A DNA stretch of 64,000 nucleotides from Caulobacter sp. (GTDB taxonomy: Bacteria > Pseudomonadota > Alphaproteobacteria > Caulobacterales > Caulobacteraceae), in the NCBI GenBank assembly GCA_017745235.1, contig JAGHZU010000013.1, positions 159,977 through 223,976 on the forward strand, in the 5' to 3' direction. Positions 1 through 8,082 of the stretch are shown one piece after another. The position numbers were made by a program, and so were the translations under genes. Positions within the stretch are counted from its first letter, which is position 1. Each line of letters begins with the position of its first letter. The notes under the pieces are model-generated. The model made no database searches, was not told where the DNA came from, and was given only the letters and a program-made list of their open reading frames with translations.

Positions 1-2
1 CC

Positions 3-812
3 CATAACGAAGAGGCGCGCCTGCGCGAATGCCTCGAACGCCTGGCGTTCTGCGACGAGATCGTTGTCGTCGCGGACCGTTGTTCGGACCGGACCGAAAG
101 CATCGCGCGCTCCATGGGAGCCAAGGTCGTGTCAGGGATCTTCCCGGTCGAGGGCTTGCGCAAGGAAGCCGGCGTAGCGGCCTGTCGTGGCGAGTGGATC
201 ATCGAACTGGACGCCGACGAGAATATTCCGCCGGCCCTGGCCCAGGAGATTCGCGCGACCATCGGCGCCGATGGCGCGGGCGACTGGTACCAGGTGCCGG
301 TCGACAACTTCGTGGGCGAGCGCCTGGTCCGTAACGGCTGGGGCGGCTCGTTCGGCGCCTCGTCGGTGGCCCGTCTGTTCCGCAAGGGCGTGAAGAGCTG
401 GAAGAGCGAGCGCGTGCATCCAGGTACGATCTTCACCGGAACCTTCGGCGGTCGCCTGGACAACGCCATCCTGCACAAGGTGGACGACGACATCGCCGAC
501 ATGGTGCAGCGCCTGAACCGCTACACCGCGCTGCGCGGCCAGGATCTGGCCGACAGCGGCAAGATCAAGAGCCTATGGGATGACCTGTTCCGGGGCGTGC
601 GTCGGTTCTTCAAGTGCTATGTCTCGCGCAAGGGCTACAAGGAAGGCGACATGGGCTTCCTGATCGCGATCATGGCTGGCCTGTATCCGCTGCTGTCCAA
701 CCTCAAGGCGCGGGAAATCCGCTATCTGAGCAGCCAGGACATCCAAAGCGCCCCCGCTGGGCGCCCCTCCCGGATCAATCTGGAGGACGCGCGGCTGGGC
801 CGCTCGGCCTGA
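3..812 (+). CDS. Glycosyltransferase family 2, 5' end cut by window
   Basis: The frame is open from the first bases and begins inside the nucleotide-sugar binding fold: NEEARLRECLE, then EIVVVADRCSDRTESIA, then an acidic LDADE that corresponds to the metal/UDP-binding DXD element of GT-A enzymes. This is the WaaE/KdtX type of family 2 glycosyltransferase that adds a sugar to LPS core or other surface glycans at the inner face of the cytoplasmic membrane. The C-terminal part (about residues 150-225) carries a hydrophobic stretch, GFLIAIMAGLYPLL. It is followed 8 bp later by a polysaccharide-deacetylase-like gene on the same strand, which supports a polysaccharide locus. The donor and acceptor sugars cannot be told from sequence. 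Confidence 0.85.
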   Translation, partial: HNEEARLRECLERLAFCDEIVVVADRCSDRTESIARSMGAKVVSGIFPVEGLRKEAGVAACRGEWIIELDADENIPPALAQEIRATIGADGAGDWYQVPVDNFVGERLVRNGWGGSFGASSVARLFRKGVKSWKSERVHPGTIFTGTFGGRLDNAILHKVDDDIADMVQRLNRYTALRGQDLADSGKIKSLWDDLFRGVRRFFKCYVSRKGYKEGDMGFLIAIMAGLYPLLSNLKAREIRYLSSQDIQSAPAGRPSRINLEDARLGRSA

Positions 813-820
813 ATGGCGTC

Positions 821-1597
821 ATGAGTATCGAGCGTATCCTGATCGCAGCCTTGCTGGGGCCGGAACTGGCGCGCTGGAAGGCCGAGGGGCGAGCCCCGGT
901 CTACTGGTGGCGGGACGACGACGCGCGCGCGCCGTCGCCCGCGCTGGACAGGCTGCTGGAGTTGTCTCGGCGGTTCGAGGCGCCGGTGACGCTCGCCGCC
1001 GTGCCGGACATCGACCTGGGACCGCTCGCCCGTGCTTGCGAGGCTTCCGGTGGGGTAGAGCTGGCGATCCACGGCTTCAGGCATCGCAATCGCGCACCGG
1101 AGGGGCGTCCCTCCGGCGAGGTCAACGACCAGGACCACCTGACCGACATCGTCGCCGAACTGGCTACGGCCATTCGAGCGTTTCGCCGGGCCGGCGTCGA
1201 GCCACGCCTGTTCGTTCCGCCGTGGAACAACGCCCATCCGACCCTCGTGAAAGCCCTGGCCCTGCACGGACTGGAACTGTCCTGCTATGGCGGCATGCGC
1301 GAGGAAGACTCGCCTGCGCGGCTGGACGCCCATCTGGACGTCATGCGCTGGAAGCCTGTTCCGCGCTTTCGTGGCGCGCTGAAGTTCCTGCTGCGGGCGC
1401 GCCGGCAGCTAGTGGAGCGACGCCTGAAGCACCTCTGGGACGAGCCGGTGGGTCTGTTGACCCATCACCTCGACCATGACGAGCCCACCTGGCGGTTCCT
1501 GGAGGCGTTCCTGCAGGCCGCACGCCCCACTGCGCGGGCCGCGCTTGGCGAAGCCTGGCGAATGAGGCCCGCATACGCGGCGGGCGCGAAGGTCTAG
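821..1597 (+). CDS. Polysaccharide deacetylase family protein
   Basis: A 258-residue protein with the NodB-type deacetylase signature: a WRDDD metal/catalytic Asp motif at about residues 30-34 and an HGFRH metal-binding motif at 84-88, followed by FVPPWN, the equivalent of the usual RPPxG motif. Enzymes of this family remove N- or O-acetyl groups from glycans. There is no signal peptide, so it probably acts on a lipid-linked or nucleotide-linked precursor in the cytoplasm. The reading frame is open much further upstream, but ATG 821 is chosen because earlier starts would overlap the glycosyltransferase heavily. The 3' end overlaps the convergent transporter gene by 4 bp. Confidence 0.8.
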   Translation: MSIERILIAALLGPELARWKAEGRAPVYWWRDDDARAPSPALDRLLELSRRFEAPVTLAAVPDIDLGPLARACEASGGVELAIHGFRHRNRAPEGRPSGEVNDQDHLTDIVAELATAIRAFRRAGVEPRLFVPPWNNAHPTLVKALALHGLELSCYGGMREEDSPARLDAHLDVMRWKPVPRFRGALKFLLRARRQLVERRLKHLWDEPVGLLTHHLDHDEPTWRFLEAFLQAARPTARAALGEAWRMRPAYAAGAKV

Positions 1598-2646
1598 GGC
1601 GAGGGCGGAACGGCCCGCACCTCCAGCCGGTCAAATCCCTTGAGGCGGTAGATCAGGTGGGAGATCAGCCAAGCCCCCACGAAGACGCCGATGATGGCGT
1701 AGCCCATAAGTCCGAAATGCTCGGCCACGGCGGCCGCTCCGTCCCAGATCCCGCCCGTCAGGCCCAACTTGTCCGACAGCAGCGACAGCGTCTGGATCGC
1801 ACCGATGATCAGGGCGATCAGCACCGAGATCAGCGTGATCGTCAGGTTGTAGTAGAGCTTGCGGATGGGCTTGACGAAGGCCCAGTCGTAAGCGCCGAGC
1901 ATCAGCACCCCGTCCGTGGTGTCGACCAGCGACATGCCGGCTGCGAACAGAGCGGGGAAGACCAGGACCGTGGCCAGGGACATGCCCTCAGAGGCGTGGG
2001 CGGCCGCCATGCCCAGCAGGCTGACTTCCGTGGCGGTGTCGAAGCCCAGGCCGAACAGGAAGCCCAGCGGCGCCATGTGCCAGCTGCGGGTGATGATCTT
2101 GAACAGCGGCCGCACCAGCTGCGAGACCAGGCCGCGCTGGGACAGAAGCAGGTCCAGGTCTTCCTCGACATATTCGCCGGTGCGCCGGGCCTGGCGGAAA
2201 GCGCGCCAGACACCCCGCAGGATGACGATGTTGATCGCCGCGATGCCGAACAGGAAGAAAGACGAGATCGAGGTGGCGATCACACCGCCATAGACCTTGA
2301 AGGATTCCAAGGCGGAGAGGGCCGAAGCCGTGAGGGCGATGGCGACGGCGGCCACCACAACCACGGCCGAATGGCCCAGGGCGAAGAAGAAGCCGACCGC
2401 GACTGGACGCTGGCCATCCTGCATCAGCTTGCGCGTGACGTTGTCGATCGCCGCGATGTGATCGGCGTCGACCGCATGGCGCAGGCCAAAGCTGTAGGCC
2501 AGGAAAGCCGTGCCCAGCAGCACCGGCTTGTCGTGAAACAGGGCCAAGGCCCAGATCCAGGCGGCGATGTTGGCGATGATCAGCGCGGCATAGAGGGCGG
2601 TGACGCGCCGGCGCACAGGCGCAGGCGTGGTGGCGGGCTTGGGCAT
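1594..2646 (-). CDS. NiCoT-family nickel/cobalt transporter (HoxN/NixA type)
   Basis: A 350-residue integral membrane protein with about eight hydrophobic segments. Helix II carries the NiCoT signature RHAVDADHI (His57, Asp60, Asp62, His63), and LGHSAVVV and LGFDTATE match further family signature elements. These single-component permeases take up Ni2+ or Co2+ with high affinity. A cobalamin riboswitch lies directly upstream on the same strand (2819-3012), so the physiological substrate is inferred to be cobalt for B12 synthesis, with uptake shut off when cobalamin is plentiful. The N-terminal 15 residues are Pro/Arg-rich and cytoplasmic. Confidence 0.92.
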   Translation of the reverse strand: MPKPATTPAPVRRRVTALYAALIIANIAAWIWALALFHDKPVLLGTAFLAYSFGLRHAVDADHIAAIDNVTRKLMQDGQRPVAVGFFFALGHSAVVVVAAVAIALTASALSALESFKVYGGVIATSISSFFLFGIAAINIVILRGVWRAFRQARRTGEYVEEDLDLLLSQRGLVSQLVRPLFKIITRSWHMAPLGFLFGLGFDTATEVSLLGMAAAHASEGMSLATVLVFPALFAAGMSLVDTTDGVLMLGAYDWAFVKPIRKLYYNLTITLISVLIALIIGAIQTLSLLSDKLGLTGGIWDGAAAVAEHFGLMGYAIIGVFVGAWLISHLIYRLKGFDRLEVRAVPPSP

Positions 2647-2818
2647 GAAACCCCCTTCGCGCGTCCGGCGACGGGGCGGAGGCGTCCGGAAGCGAGCCCC
2701 GGTCGATCATCGGCGAAAGCGGACGCGTGGCGCGCCGCCGAGCGATCGATGCGGCCTCCGCCGCTTCTCGTCGCTCAGACGGCAGTCCGCGCCTCGACCA
2801 TCCCCTGGGTCAGGGCAA

Positions 2819-3012
2819 GAGCGACCCACGCCGACAGGTCTCCTGGCTCGCGGGTCGTCGCACGGGACGCGGCCTTCCCAGGGCGGACCCCAGTGGCTGG
2901 CGTGAGGGAAGCCCCACGCCCTGCGTCTCGCGCTCGCCGCTTACAGTTGCAGGGACAGCCGCAGACTTGAGGCCGACGGCCCCGCACTGCATTCCCAATT
3001 AAGCCCTTTCGG
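2819..3012 (-). promoter_or_regulatory. Cobalamin (AdoCbl) riboswitch
   Basis: Read on the minus strand, the region shows the ordered conserved blocks of a B12 riboswitch: aattgggaatgcagtgcggg at the 5' side, then cctgcaactgtaagcggcga, then gccagccactgggg, and finally the 3' B12 box gcgagccaggagacctgtcg (plus-strand 2835-2854). It ends about 170 bases before the NiCoT transporter start and is on the same strand. Its expected action is to sense adenosylcobalamin and lower expression of the transporter. The boundaries are approximate. Confidence 0.93.
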
Positions 3013-3109
3013 GCGCCGGCGCGGTCAATATCGGCGCGATGAAGCGCCGACATCGTCAGGTGATAGCCGAATGGCGAGGGATCGCAAGCCATGCGTTGGC
3101 GGCGAGCGC

Positions 3110-3748
3110 CTAGCGCGGCGGGTTCACCACCACGTACTCCACGGTCGTGCCTGAATAGCGAGGCTCGTACCAGGTCGCGCCGCATTGGGAGTAGCTGATC
3201 CCGTTGACGATCACGGTGGAGCAACTGGGCGGCAAGGTGCGCGTGATCGAGCCGACGACCGCGGCCGTGACGGCCACTGTCGCGCCCACGGCCGCCGCCG
3301 TGGCGACCGGGTGCCAGTGGTCGTCCCATCCGTCGTGATAGTCGTAGTGATTGTCGACGTTCACGTTGACGTTCCGGTTCACATTGACGTTCGAGTTGTA
3401 GTTTCGGTTGACGTTGGCGTTCACGTTCCGATTGCCATTGAGGTTGTGATTGACGTTGGCCGAGGCGTTGCTGCGCACGGTCCGGCCGCCCCCGCCAGGC
3501 GGGGGACTATGAGGCGCGCCGCTCGCTCGCGGGCCACCGCCGCCCGCTCGCCCTCCGCCCGGCCGCCCGCGTTGGCAGGGGACCGCGACCTCGGACTTGG
3601 GCAGAAGGCTCTGCCCTCCGGACCATTCGGGAGCGGCCTTGGGCGTGACCCTTGGGGAGGCGGCCGCAGCCGGTTGGGCCTGGAGGCAGAGGCCGGCGAT
3701 GGCGACGAGCGCGACGTGGCCCAGGGTCTTCACGGTGACTTGGCTCAT
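3110..3748 (-). CDS. Secreted Asn/Val-repeat protein with conserved Cys-pair C-terminal module
   Basis: A 212-residue exported protein. It has an N-terminal signal peptide (hydrophobic HVALVAIAGLCLQ, then AAAA), a Pro/Gly-rich linker, a stretch of about 40 residues built from N-V-N-x repeats, an acidic/His patch HDGWDDHWH, a hydrophobic Ala/Val segment, and a C-terminal module with two Cys (PPSCSTV, YSQCGATW) ending EYVVVNPPR. The C-terminal module is closely similar to that of the Pro/Gly-rich protein at 36455-37150. ATG 3748 is preferred because AGGG lies 5-6 bases upstream; ATG 3760 would give an ATGA overlap with the upstream DUF2092 gene. No function is known. The shared gene pairing suggests a role in the cell envelope with DUF2092. 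Confidence 0.75.
   Translation of the reverse strand: MSQVTVKTLGHVALVAIAGLCLQAQPAAAASPRVTPKAAPEWSGGQSLLPKSEVAVPCQRGRPGGGRAGGGGPRASGAPHSPPPGGGGRTVRSNASANVNHNLNGNRNVNANVNRNYNSNVNVNRNVNVNVDNHYDYHDGWDDHWHPVATAAAVGATVAVTAAVVGSITRTLPPSCSTVIVNGISYSQCGATWYEPRYSGTTVEYVVVNPPR
3350..3469 (-). repeat. In-frame Asn-Val coding repeats
   Basis: The minus-strand coding sequence consists of tandem, diverged short repeats of the type aac-gtc-aac, producing NVNVN, NRNVN and NANVN. It encodes the low-complexity middle of the secreted protein at 3110-3748. Repeats of this type are prone to length change. Confidence 0.85.
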
Positions 3749-3756
3749 GGCGGCCC

Positions 3757-4536
3757 TCATTTGACCGAGGCGGCCGAGACTTCGGCCACAGTGATGCGGT
3801 GGGCGTCGGCGGGCGGCTTGAAGGTGTAGTCGGCCTGGGGCGGAGCCTTGTCCGCCTCCCAGCGCATCACGGCGGTGTATTGCGGCTGGGCGGGATCATC
3901 AGTGGTGGTTATGACCATCTTGCAAGGCAGGGCAGGGCCGTCGGTGCGGATCCAGACCTGCCAGTCCACGGCTTCCTGCCGGAAGGCGTAATGCTGACAC
4001 GATAGGCCACCGACCGTGTCGGGGCCGACGTTGAAGCCGTCCTTGATGCGCGCGATCAAGGTTGGGTCGGTTCCCAATGAGAACAGGTCGGCCAGGGGGA
4101 ACTCGATGCCGTACTTGTCCCTGGTCACGTCCAGGGTGGCGGCGATCGTGGGGGGGGCGGCCACACTGGCGTAATAGCCGATCTTGGGCGCGAACACCGT
4201 GACCGACTTGCCGTCGTAGTAGAGCACGCGTTCCTGGTGTTCGGCGTTCATGTAGATCTTGAAGCCGCTGGGACGGCGGGCCTCGATCTTCAGATCGCCG
4301 GCGTACTGGAGCTTTTGCCCGTTATCGAGCACGTCCTCGGTGGTCACGTCGGCCGACACGGTGAAAGCGGTCAAGGCTCGCAACGCTTCGCCCATCTTGT
4401 TGAGCGCGGCGATGGCGTCGGCGTCGGGCTTTGGCGACGGAGGCGACGACGCGGCCTGGCCCAAGGCGGATGTCGCCAGGCCGAGCGCGAGCGACACTCC
4501 GGCGCAACCCGCTAGGATTGTTCGAGGATCTCGCAT
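3757..4536 (-). CDS. DUF2092 family exported protein
   Basis: A 259-residue protein with a signal peptide (AGVSLALGLATSALGQA). The body matches the DUF2092 family: KMGEALRALTAFTVSADV, an unusual-beta-strand core of the LolA/LolB-like kind, RVLYYDGKSVTVFAPKIGYY, PLADLFSLGTDPT, and a C-terminal VMRWEADKAPPQ. The family is predicted periplasmic or outer-membrane associated, and the LolA-like fold suggests lipid or lipoprotein binding (inference). Its stop lies beside the start of the secreted Asn-rich protein, so the two are probably cotranscribed and translationally coupled. A paralogous pair with the same order lies at 35664-37150. Confidence 0.85.
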   Translation of the reverse strand: MRDPRTILAGCAGVSLALGLATSALGQAASSPPSPKPDADAIAALNKMGEALRALTAFTVSADVTTEDVLDNGQKLQYAGDLKIEARRPSGFKIYMNAEHQERVLYYDGKSVTVFAPKIGYYASVAAPPTIAATLDVTRDKYGIEFPLADLFSLGTDPTLIARIKDGFNVGPDTVGGLSCQHYAFRQEAVDWQVWIRTDGPALPCKMVITTTDDPAQPQYTAVMRWEADKAPPQADYTFKPPADAHRITVAEVSAASVK

Positions 4537-4756
4537 GGAGTTCTGCTCCGAGGGCTGAGGAGCCGGCAGAATGGGCCCCTGGGCCGGGGCCGGATATCGG
4601 GGGATTTCTCTACTGGCTTCCCGAGAGAACCCTGACGGAGGATCGATCGGAAACCCCGCGGATTCGACCCAGGCTCATCGACAGCACGATCGAGGTGCGT
4701 AACCTTTCGTGTTCGGACTTCGTACTTCCCGTCAGGCAAGCGGCCTGGAGGTTCAC

Positions 4757-5242
4757 ATGACGACGCGACGACATCTGCTGACGGGCGGCGGGCTGACCGT
4801 CCTGGGCCTGGCTGTCGGGCTAGGCGCCTGCGGGGCCAGGGCCGCGTCCGGCGCCTTCGAGGTCACTCACACCGACGCGGAGTGGCGCAAGCTGCTGCCG
4901 CCCGACGCCTACGCCGTGCTGCGCCAGCAACGCACCGAGCGGGCAGGGACCAGCCCCCTGGACCATTTCTACAAGAAGGGCGTCTACAACTGCCGCGGCT
5001 GCGACCTGCCGCTGTTTTCTTCGGCGACCAAGTTCGATTCCGGCACCGGCTGGCCCAGCTTCTGGAAACCGCTGCCCAACGCCGTGGGCGAGCGGCTGGA
5101 CAGCAGCGACTTCATGCAGCGCACCGAGGTCCACTGCCGCCGCTGCGGCGGCCATCTGGGCCACGTCTTTCCCGATGGCCCCAAGCCCACGGGGCTGCGC
5201 TACTGCATGAACGGCGTGGCCCTGAGTTTCAAGGCGGCCTGA
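4757..5242 (+). CDS. msrB: Peptide-methionine (R)-S-oxide reductase MsrB, exported
   Basis: Reduces the R-epimer of methionine sulfoxide in oxidised proteins. The 161-residue protein begins with a twin-arginine type signal (TTRRHLLTGG followed by a hydrophobic stretch and GACGARA), so it acts outside the cytoplasm. The mature part is a full MsrB domain: YNCRGCDLPLF and HCRRCGGHLGH provide the four zinc-binding Cys, GTGWPSFW is the substrate-pocket motif, and RYCMN near the C-terminus carries the catalytic Cys. ATG 4757 is chosen because it starts the signal peptide. The gene is 6 bp upstream of dipZ, which suggests DipZ supplies its electrons. Confidence 0.93.
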   Translation: MTTRRHLLTGGGLTVLGLAVGLGACGARAASGAFEVTHTDAEWRKLLPPDAYAVLRQQRTERAGTSPLDHFYKKGVYNCRGCDLPLFSSATKFDSGTGWPSFWKPLPNAVGERLDSSDFMQRTEVHCRRCGGHLGHVFPDGPKPTGLRYCMNGVALSFKAA

Positions 5243-5248
5243 CTCAAG

Positions 5249-6994
5249 ATGCTGCTGTTTGTCCTGGCCTATCTGGGCGGCGTTCTGACCATCATCAGTC
5301 CGTGCATCCTGCCGGTGCTGCCCTTCGTCTTCGCCCGAGCCGACAAGCCCTTCGTCCGAAGCGGCCTGCCGATGCTGGCGGGCATGGCCCTGACCTTCGC
5401 CCTGGTCGCCAGCTTGGCGGCCGTGGGCGGCGGATGGGCCGTGCGGGCCAACCAGTACGGGCGCATTGTCGCCCTGGTGCTGCTGGCCGGTTTCGGCCTG
5501 ACGCTGCTGTTGCCGGGACTGGCCGACCGTCTGACGCGACCGATCGTGGCGCTGGGCGATCGGCTGACGCGCTCGATCGACGACGACAGGCAAGGTGGAC
5601 GGGCCAGCGTGCTGGCCTCGGCCGTCTTGGGCGTGGCCACGGGCCTTCTGTGGGCGCCGTGCGCGGGGCCGGTGCTCGGCTTGATCCTGACCGGCGCGGC
5701 GCTTGGCGGCGCCAGCGTCCAGACCTGGCTCCTGCTGGTGGCGTTCGCGGCCGGAGCGGCGACTTCGCTGGCGCTCGCCCTTCTGGTCGGTGGCAAGGCG
5801 TTCGCCGCCATGAAGCGCTCGCTGGGCGTCACCGAATGGATCCGGCGTGGCGTGGGCGCGATCATCCTGGTCGCCGTCGCCGCGATCGCGCTTGGCCTGG
5901 ACACTGGCGTTCTGACGCGACTGTCGCTGTCGGGCGGCTCGTCGGGTCTGGAACAGCGGCTGGTGGACCGGCTGGCGTCGCGTGAAGTTCCCCGATCGCC
6001 CGCTGCGCCAGGCGAGGGGAGTTCAGGCTTGCCGGTCGAGGCGCTGTCGCCCTCGTTGGACGGCGCGACCGCCTGGCTGAATTCGCCGCCGCTGACGCTG
6101 GAGCAATTGAAGGGCAAGGTGGTCGTCGTCGACTTCTGGACCTATTCCTGCATCAACTGCCTGCGCTCGATCCCTTACGTCCGAGCCTGGGCCGAAAAGT
6201 ACAAGGACCAGGGCCTGGTGGTGATCGGCGTGCACGCGCCGGAGTTCGCGTTCGAAAAGGACGTGGGCAACGTGCGCCGGGCCGTCTCGGATCTGGGCGT
6301 GACCTATCCCGTGGCGCTGGACAATGATCGGCGGATCTGGCGGGCGTTCGAGAACCACTACTGGCCCGCGCACTACTTCATCGACGCCCAGGGACGCGTG
6401 CGGCATCACCACTACGGCGAAGGCGACTACGCCCGGTCCGAACGGGTGATCCAGCAATTGCTGGCCGAGGCGGGCCGCGGCCAGGCCAACAAGGGCGTGG
6501 TGGACGTACGGGCCCAGGGCGCGCAGATGGCGTCGGACGGCCGCGACGTGGCCTCGCCCGAGACCTATCTGGGCTATGACCGGGCCGAGCACTTCGTTTC
6601 GCCGGGCGGGGCCTTGCCCGACAAGGCGAGGACCTATGCGGCCGCCAAGCTGGGCCTGAACGACTGGGCCTTGGCCGGACGCTGGACCGTGGGCGCCGAG
6701 GCCGCACGACTGGAGACCGCTGGCGGCGCCATCCGCTTCCGTTTTCACGCCCGGGACCTGCACCTGGTGCTGGGTCCGGGTGCGGACGGCCGGCCGGTGC
6801 GCTACCGCGTGACGATCGACGGCGCTGCGCCGGGGCAGGACCATGGCTCTGACACCAACGCGGCCGGCGAAGGCGTGGTGACCCGTCAACGCCTCTACCA
6901 ACTGGTTCGCCAGCAAGGGGCGGTGAAGGACCGGACCTTTGAGATCCAGTTCCTCGATCCCGGCGTTTCGGCCTACGCCTTCACCTTCGGCTGA
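5249..6994 (+). CDS. dipZ: DipZ: CcdA-type membrane domain fused to thioredoxin-like domain
   Basis: A 581-residue three-part protein. Residues 1 to about 235 form a CcdA/DsbD-type membrane domain with the paired redox Cys19 (SPCILPVLP) and Cys138 (WAPCAGPVLG). About residues 275-400 are a TlpA/AhpC-like thioredoxin domain with the active site Cys301-Ile-Asn-Cys304 in TYSCINCLRS. The C-terminal 160 residues match the DipZ-specific beta-rich domain. The family carries electrons from cytoplasmic thioredoxin across the membrane to periplasmic partners. Its position directly after an exported MsrB indicates a self-contained periplasmic methionine-sulfoxide repair operon (inference from context). 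Confidence 0.92.
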   Translation: MLLFVLAYLGGVLTIISPCILPVLPFVFARADKPFVRSGLPMLAGMALTFALVASLAAVGGGWAVRANQYGRIVALVLLAGFGLTLLLPGLADRLTRPIVALGDRLTRSIDDDRQGGRASVLASAVLGVATGLLWAPCAGPVLGLILTGAALGGASVQTWLLLVAFAAGAATSLALALLVGGKAFAAMKRSLGVTEWIRRGVGAIILVAVAAIALGLDTGVLTRLSLSGGSSGLEQRLVDRLASREVPRSPAAPGEGSSGLPVEALSPSLDGATAWLNSPPLTLEQLKGKVVVVDFWTYSCINCLRSIPYVRAWAEKYKDQGLVVIGVHAPEFAFEKDVGNVRRAVSDLGVTYPVALDNDRRIWRAFENHYWPAHYFIDAQGRVRHHHYGEGDYARSERVIQQLLAEAGRGQANKGVVDVRAQGAQMASDGRDVASPETYLGYDRAEHFVSPGGALPDKARTYAAAKLGLNDWALAGRWTVGAEAARLETAGGAIRFRFHARDLHLVLGPGADGRPVRYRVTIDGAAPGQDHGSDTNAAGEGVVTRQRLYQLVRQQGAVKDRTFEIQFLDPGVSAYAFTFG

Positions 6995-7159
6995 GCGGCG
7001 CGGCGAGGCTAAAATCGCCGAAAACCTTTCAGCCATCTAAGCTCACGCGTGTGCAAAGCTTGACAATTAATTTTAGCTGCTGTCGTTGAAAAACACAGTT
7101 TGTAAAAGACATGCGGCGTCGACAGACGGTCTCACCGATCGTTTGAAGGGGGAATATTT

Positions 7160-7504
7160 ATGAAGCTAGCCAAGTTGAGTGCTTTGGTGATTGGCGTTTT
7201 CGCGTGCCTCGCCATCGGAGGTGTCGCGAACGCCGCTCCCGCTGAACTTCCTCCTGGTCATCTCACGTTTCTAGGGGGAGGGTGGACCCAGCCGCTCGTG
7301 CGCGTGCAGATGGATATTCCGTTCCAGAACCCGCACAGCTGCGCCACAACAGATGGCTACATCGTTGATTCGACTCTTCCAGCCCTGCAGTTGCTTACGT
7401 CGATCCTTTTGACGGCCTACGCGTCGCATCAACAGGTTCGCTTGGTCGTCGACGGCTGCGTTCTCGGACGGCCGAACGTGATTGGAGCCTACCTCGTATC
7501 CTGA
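7160..7504 (+). CDS. Small secreted protein, unknown function
   Basis: A 114-residue protein with a clear signal peptide (LSALVIGVFACLAIGGVANA) and a mature part of about 90 residues containing two Cys (HSCATTD and VDGCVLG) that could form one disulfide. It ends in GRPNVIGAYLVS. The layout, a Cys near the start, a helix with a run of small and hydrophobic residues, then a VDGC-type strand, is shared by many tiny exported proteins of proteobacteria, but I cannot assign a family with confidence. A GGGGG-type ribosome binding site precedes ATG 7160. The gene and its upstream region, which includes TTGACA at 7060-7065, are visibly AT-richer than the neighbours, which hints at transfer. Confidence 0.65.
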   Translation: MKLAKLSALVIGVFACLAIGGVANAAPAELPPGHLTFLGGGWTQPLVRVQMDIPFQNPHSCATTDGYIVDSTLPALQLLTSILLTAYASHQQVRLVVDGCVLGRPNVIGAYLVS

Positions 7505-7577
7505 CGATTTCAGGTTGTCCGTCCGGCCGTCACCAACTCTGAATGAGGTGGCACCGACTCAAAGGGCTTCAGACCGG

Positions 7578-8040
7578 CTATCCAACTCGCGGGGGGAAGG
7601 GTGGCAGGCCTCGGAAATCCTTACGGATATCGGGCACGCCCGACGTCTCCACATACCATTCCAGCAATCGCGTCCGCATCGCCTCGCGCATCTTGGGGTG
7701 CCGCCGGCTGTGATCAAATTTCTGGTCCCAAGCGGGTCGGCCACCGGTCATAAAGTTCACTCTGGCCGCCGGGCCGCAGGACGTACGTGTATTCGGCGGT
7801 GCGGACCGCCGCGGCGCGCTGTCGGCGAAGCGGGCCTCGACCCCGTCGGCGAAGGCGACGACGGCCTTCGATCGGGCGGCGGGGGCAGGGCGGCCCAGGC
7901 CGGGAAAGCGCGTTTGGCGGCGGCGATCGCGATTTCGGCCTGAGCCTGGTCGGCGCGTGGGGACGTCGCGAACACCTTGCCGGTGGCCGGATTGATGACG
8001 TCGAGGGCGCCGTCAATGAGCAGTTCGGATTCATGGCTAG
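7578..8040 (-). pseudogene. Fossil fusing aldehyde dehydrogenase N-terminus and sulfatase C-terminus
   Basis: On the minus strand the segment starts with a recognisable aldehyde dehydrogenase N-terminus (ELLIDGALDVINPATGKVFA, then AIAAAKRAFPAWAALP) at about 8035-7890. It continues in another frame as RSKAVVAFADGVEARFADSA. It then becomes the C-terminal end of a sulfatase, VRTAEYTYVLRPGGQSELYD at about 7805-7745, and after another frame change REAMRTRLLEWYVETS at about 7690-7645. None of this forms one open frame. The simplest reading is a deletion that joined two neighbouring genes, followed by frameshifts. Not expected to be functional. Confidence 0.75.
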
Positions 8041-8082
8041 AAGCCTTTGAAGGGGTGGATGGCGATTGACCGGGCTCAGGCG

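Noticed and set aside
3350-3469. Tandem short repeats that could suggest a CRISPR or satellite
   Set aside because: The repeats are in frame, encode NVN units in an exported protein, and have no spacers of constant length.
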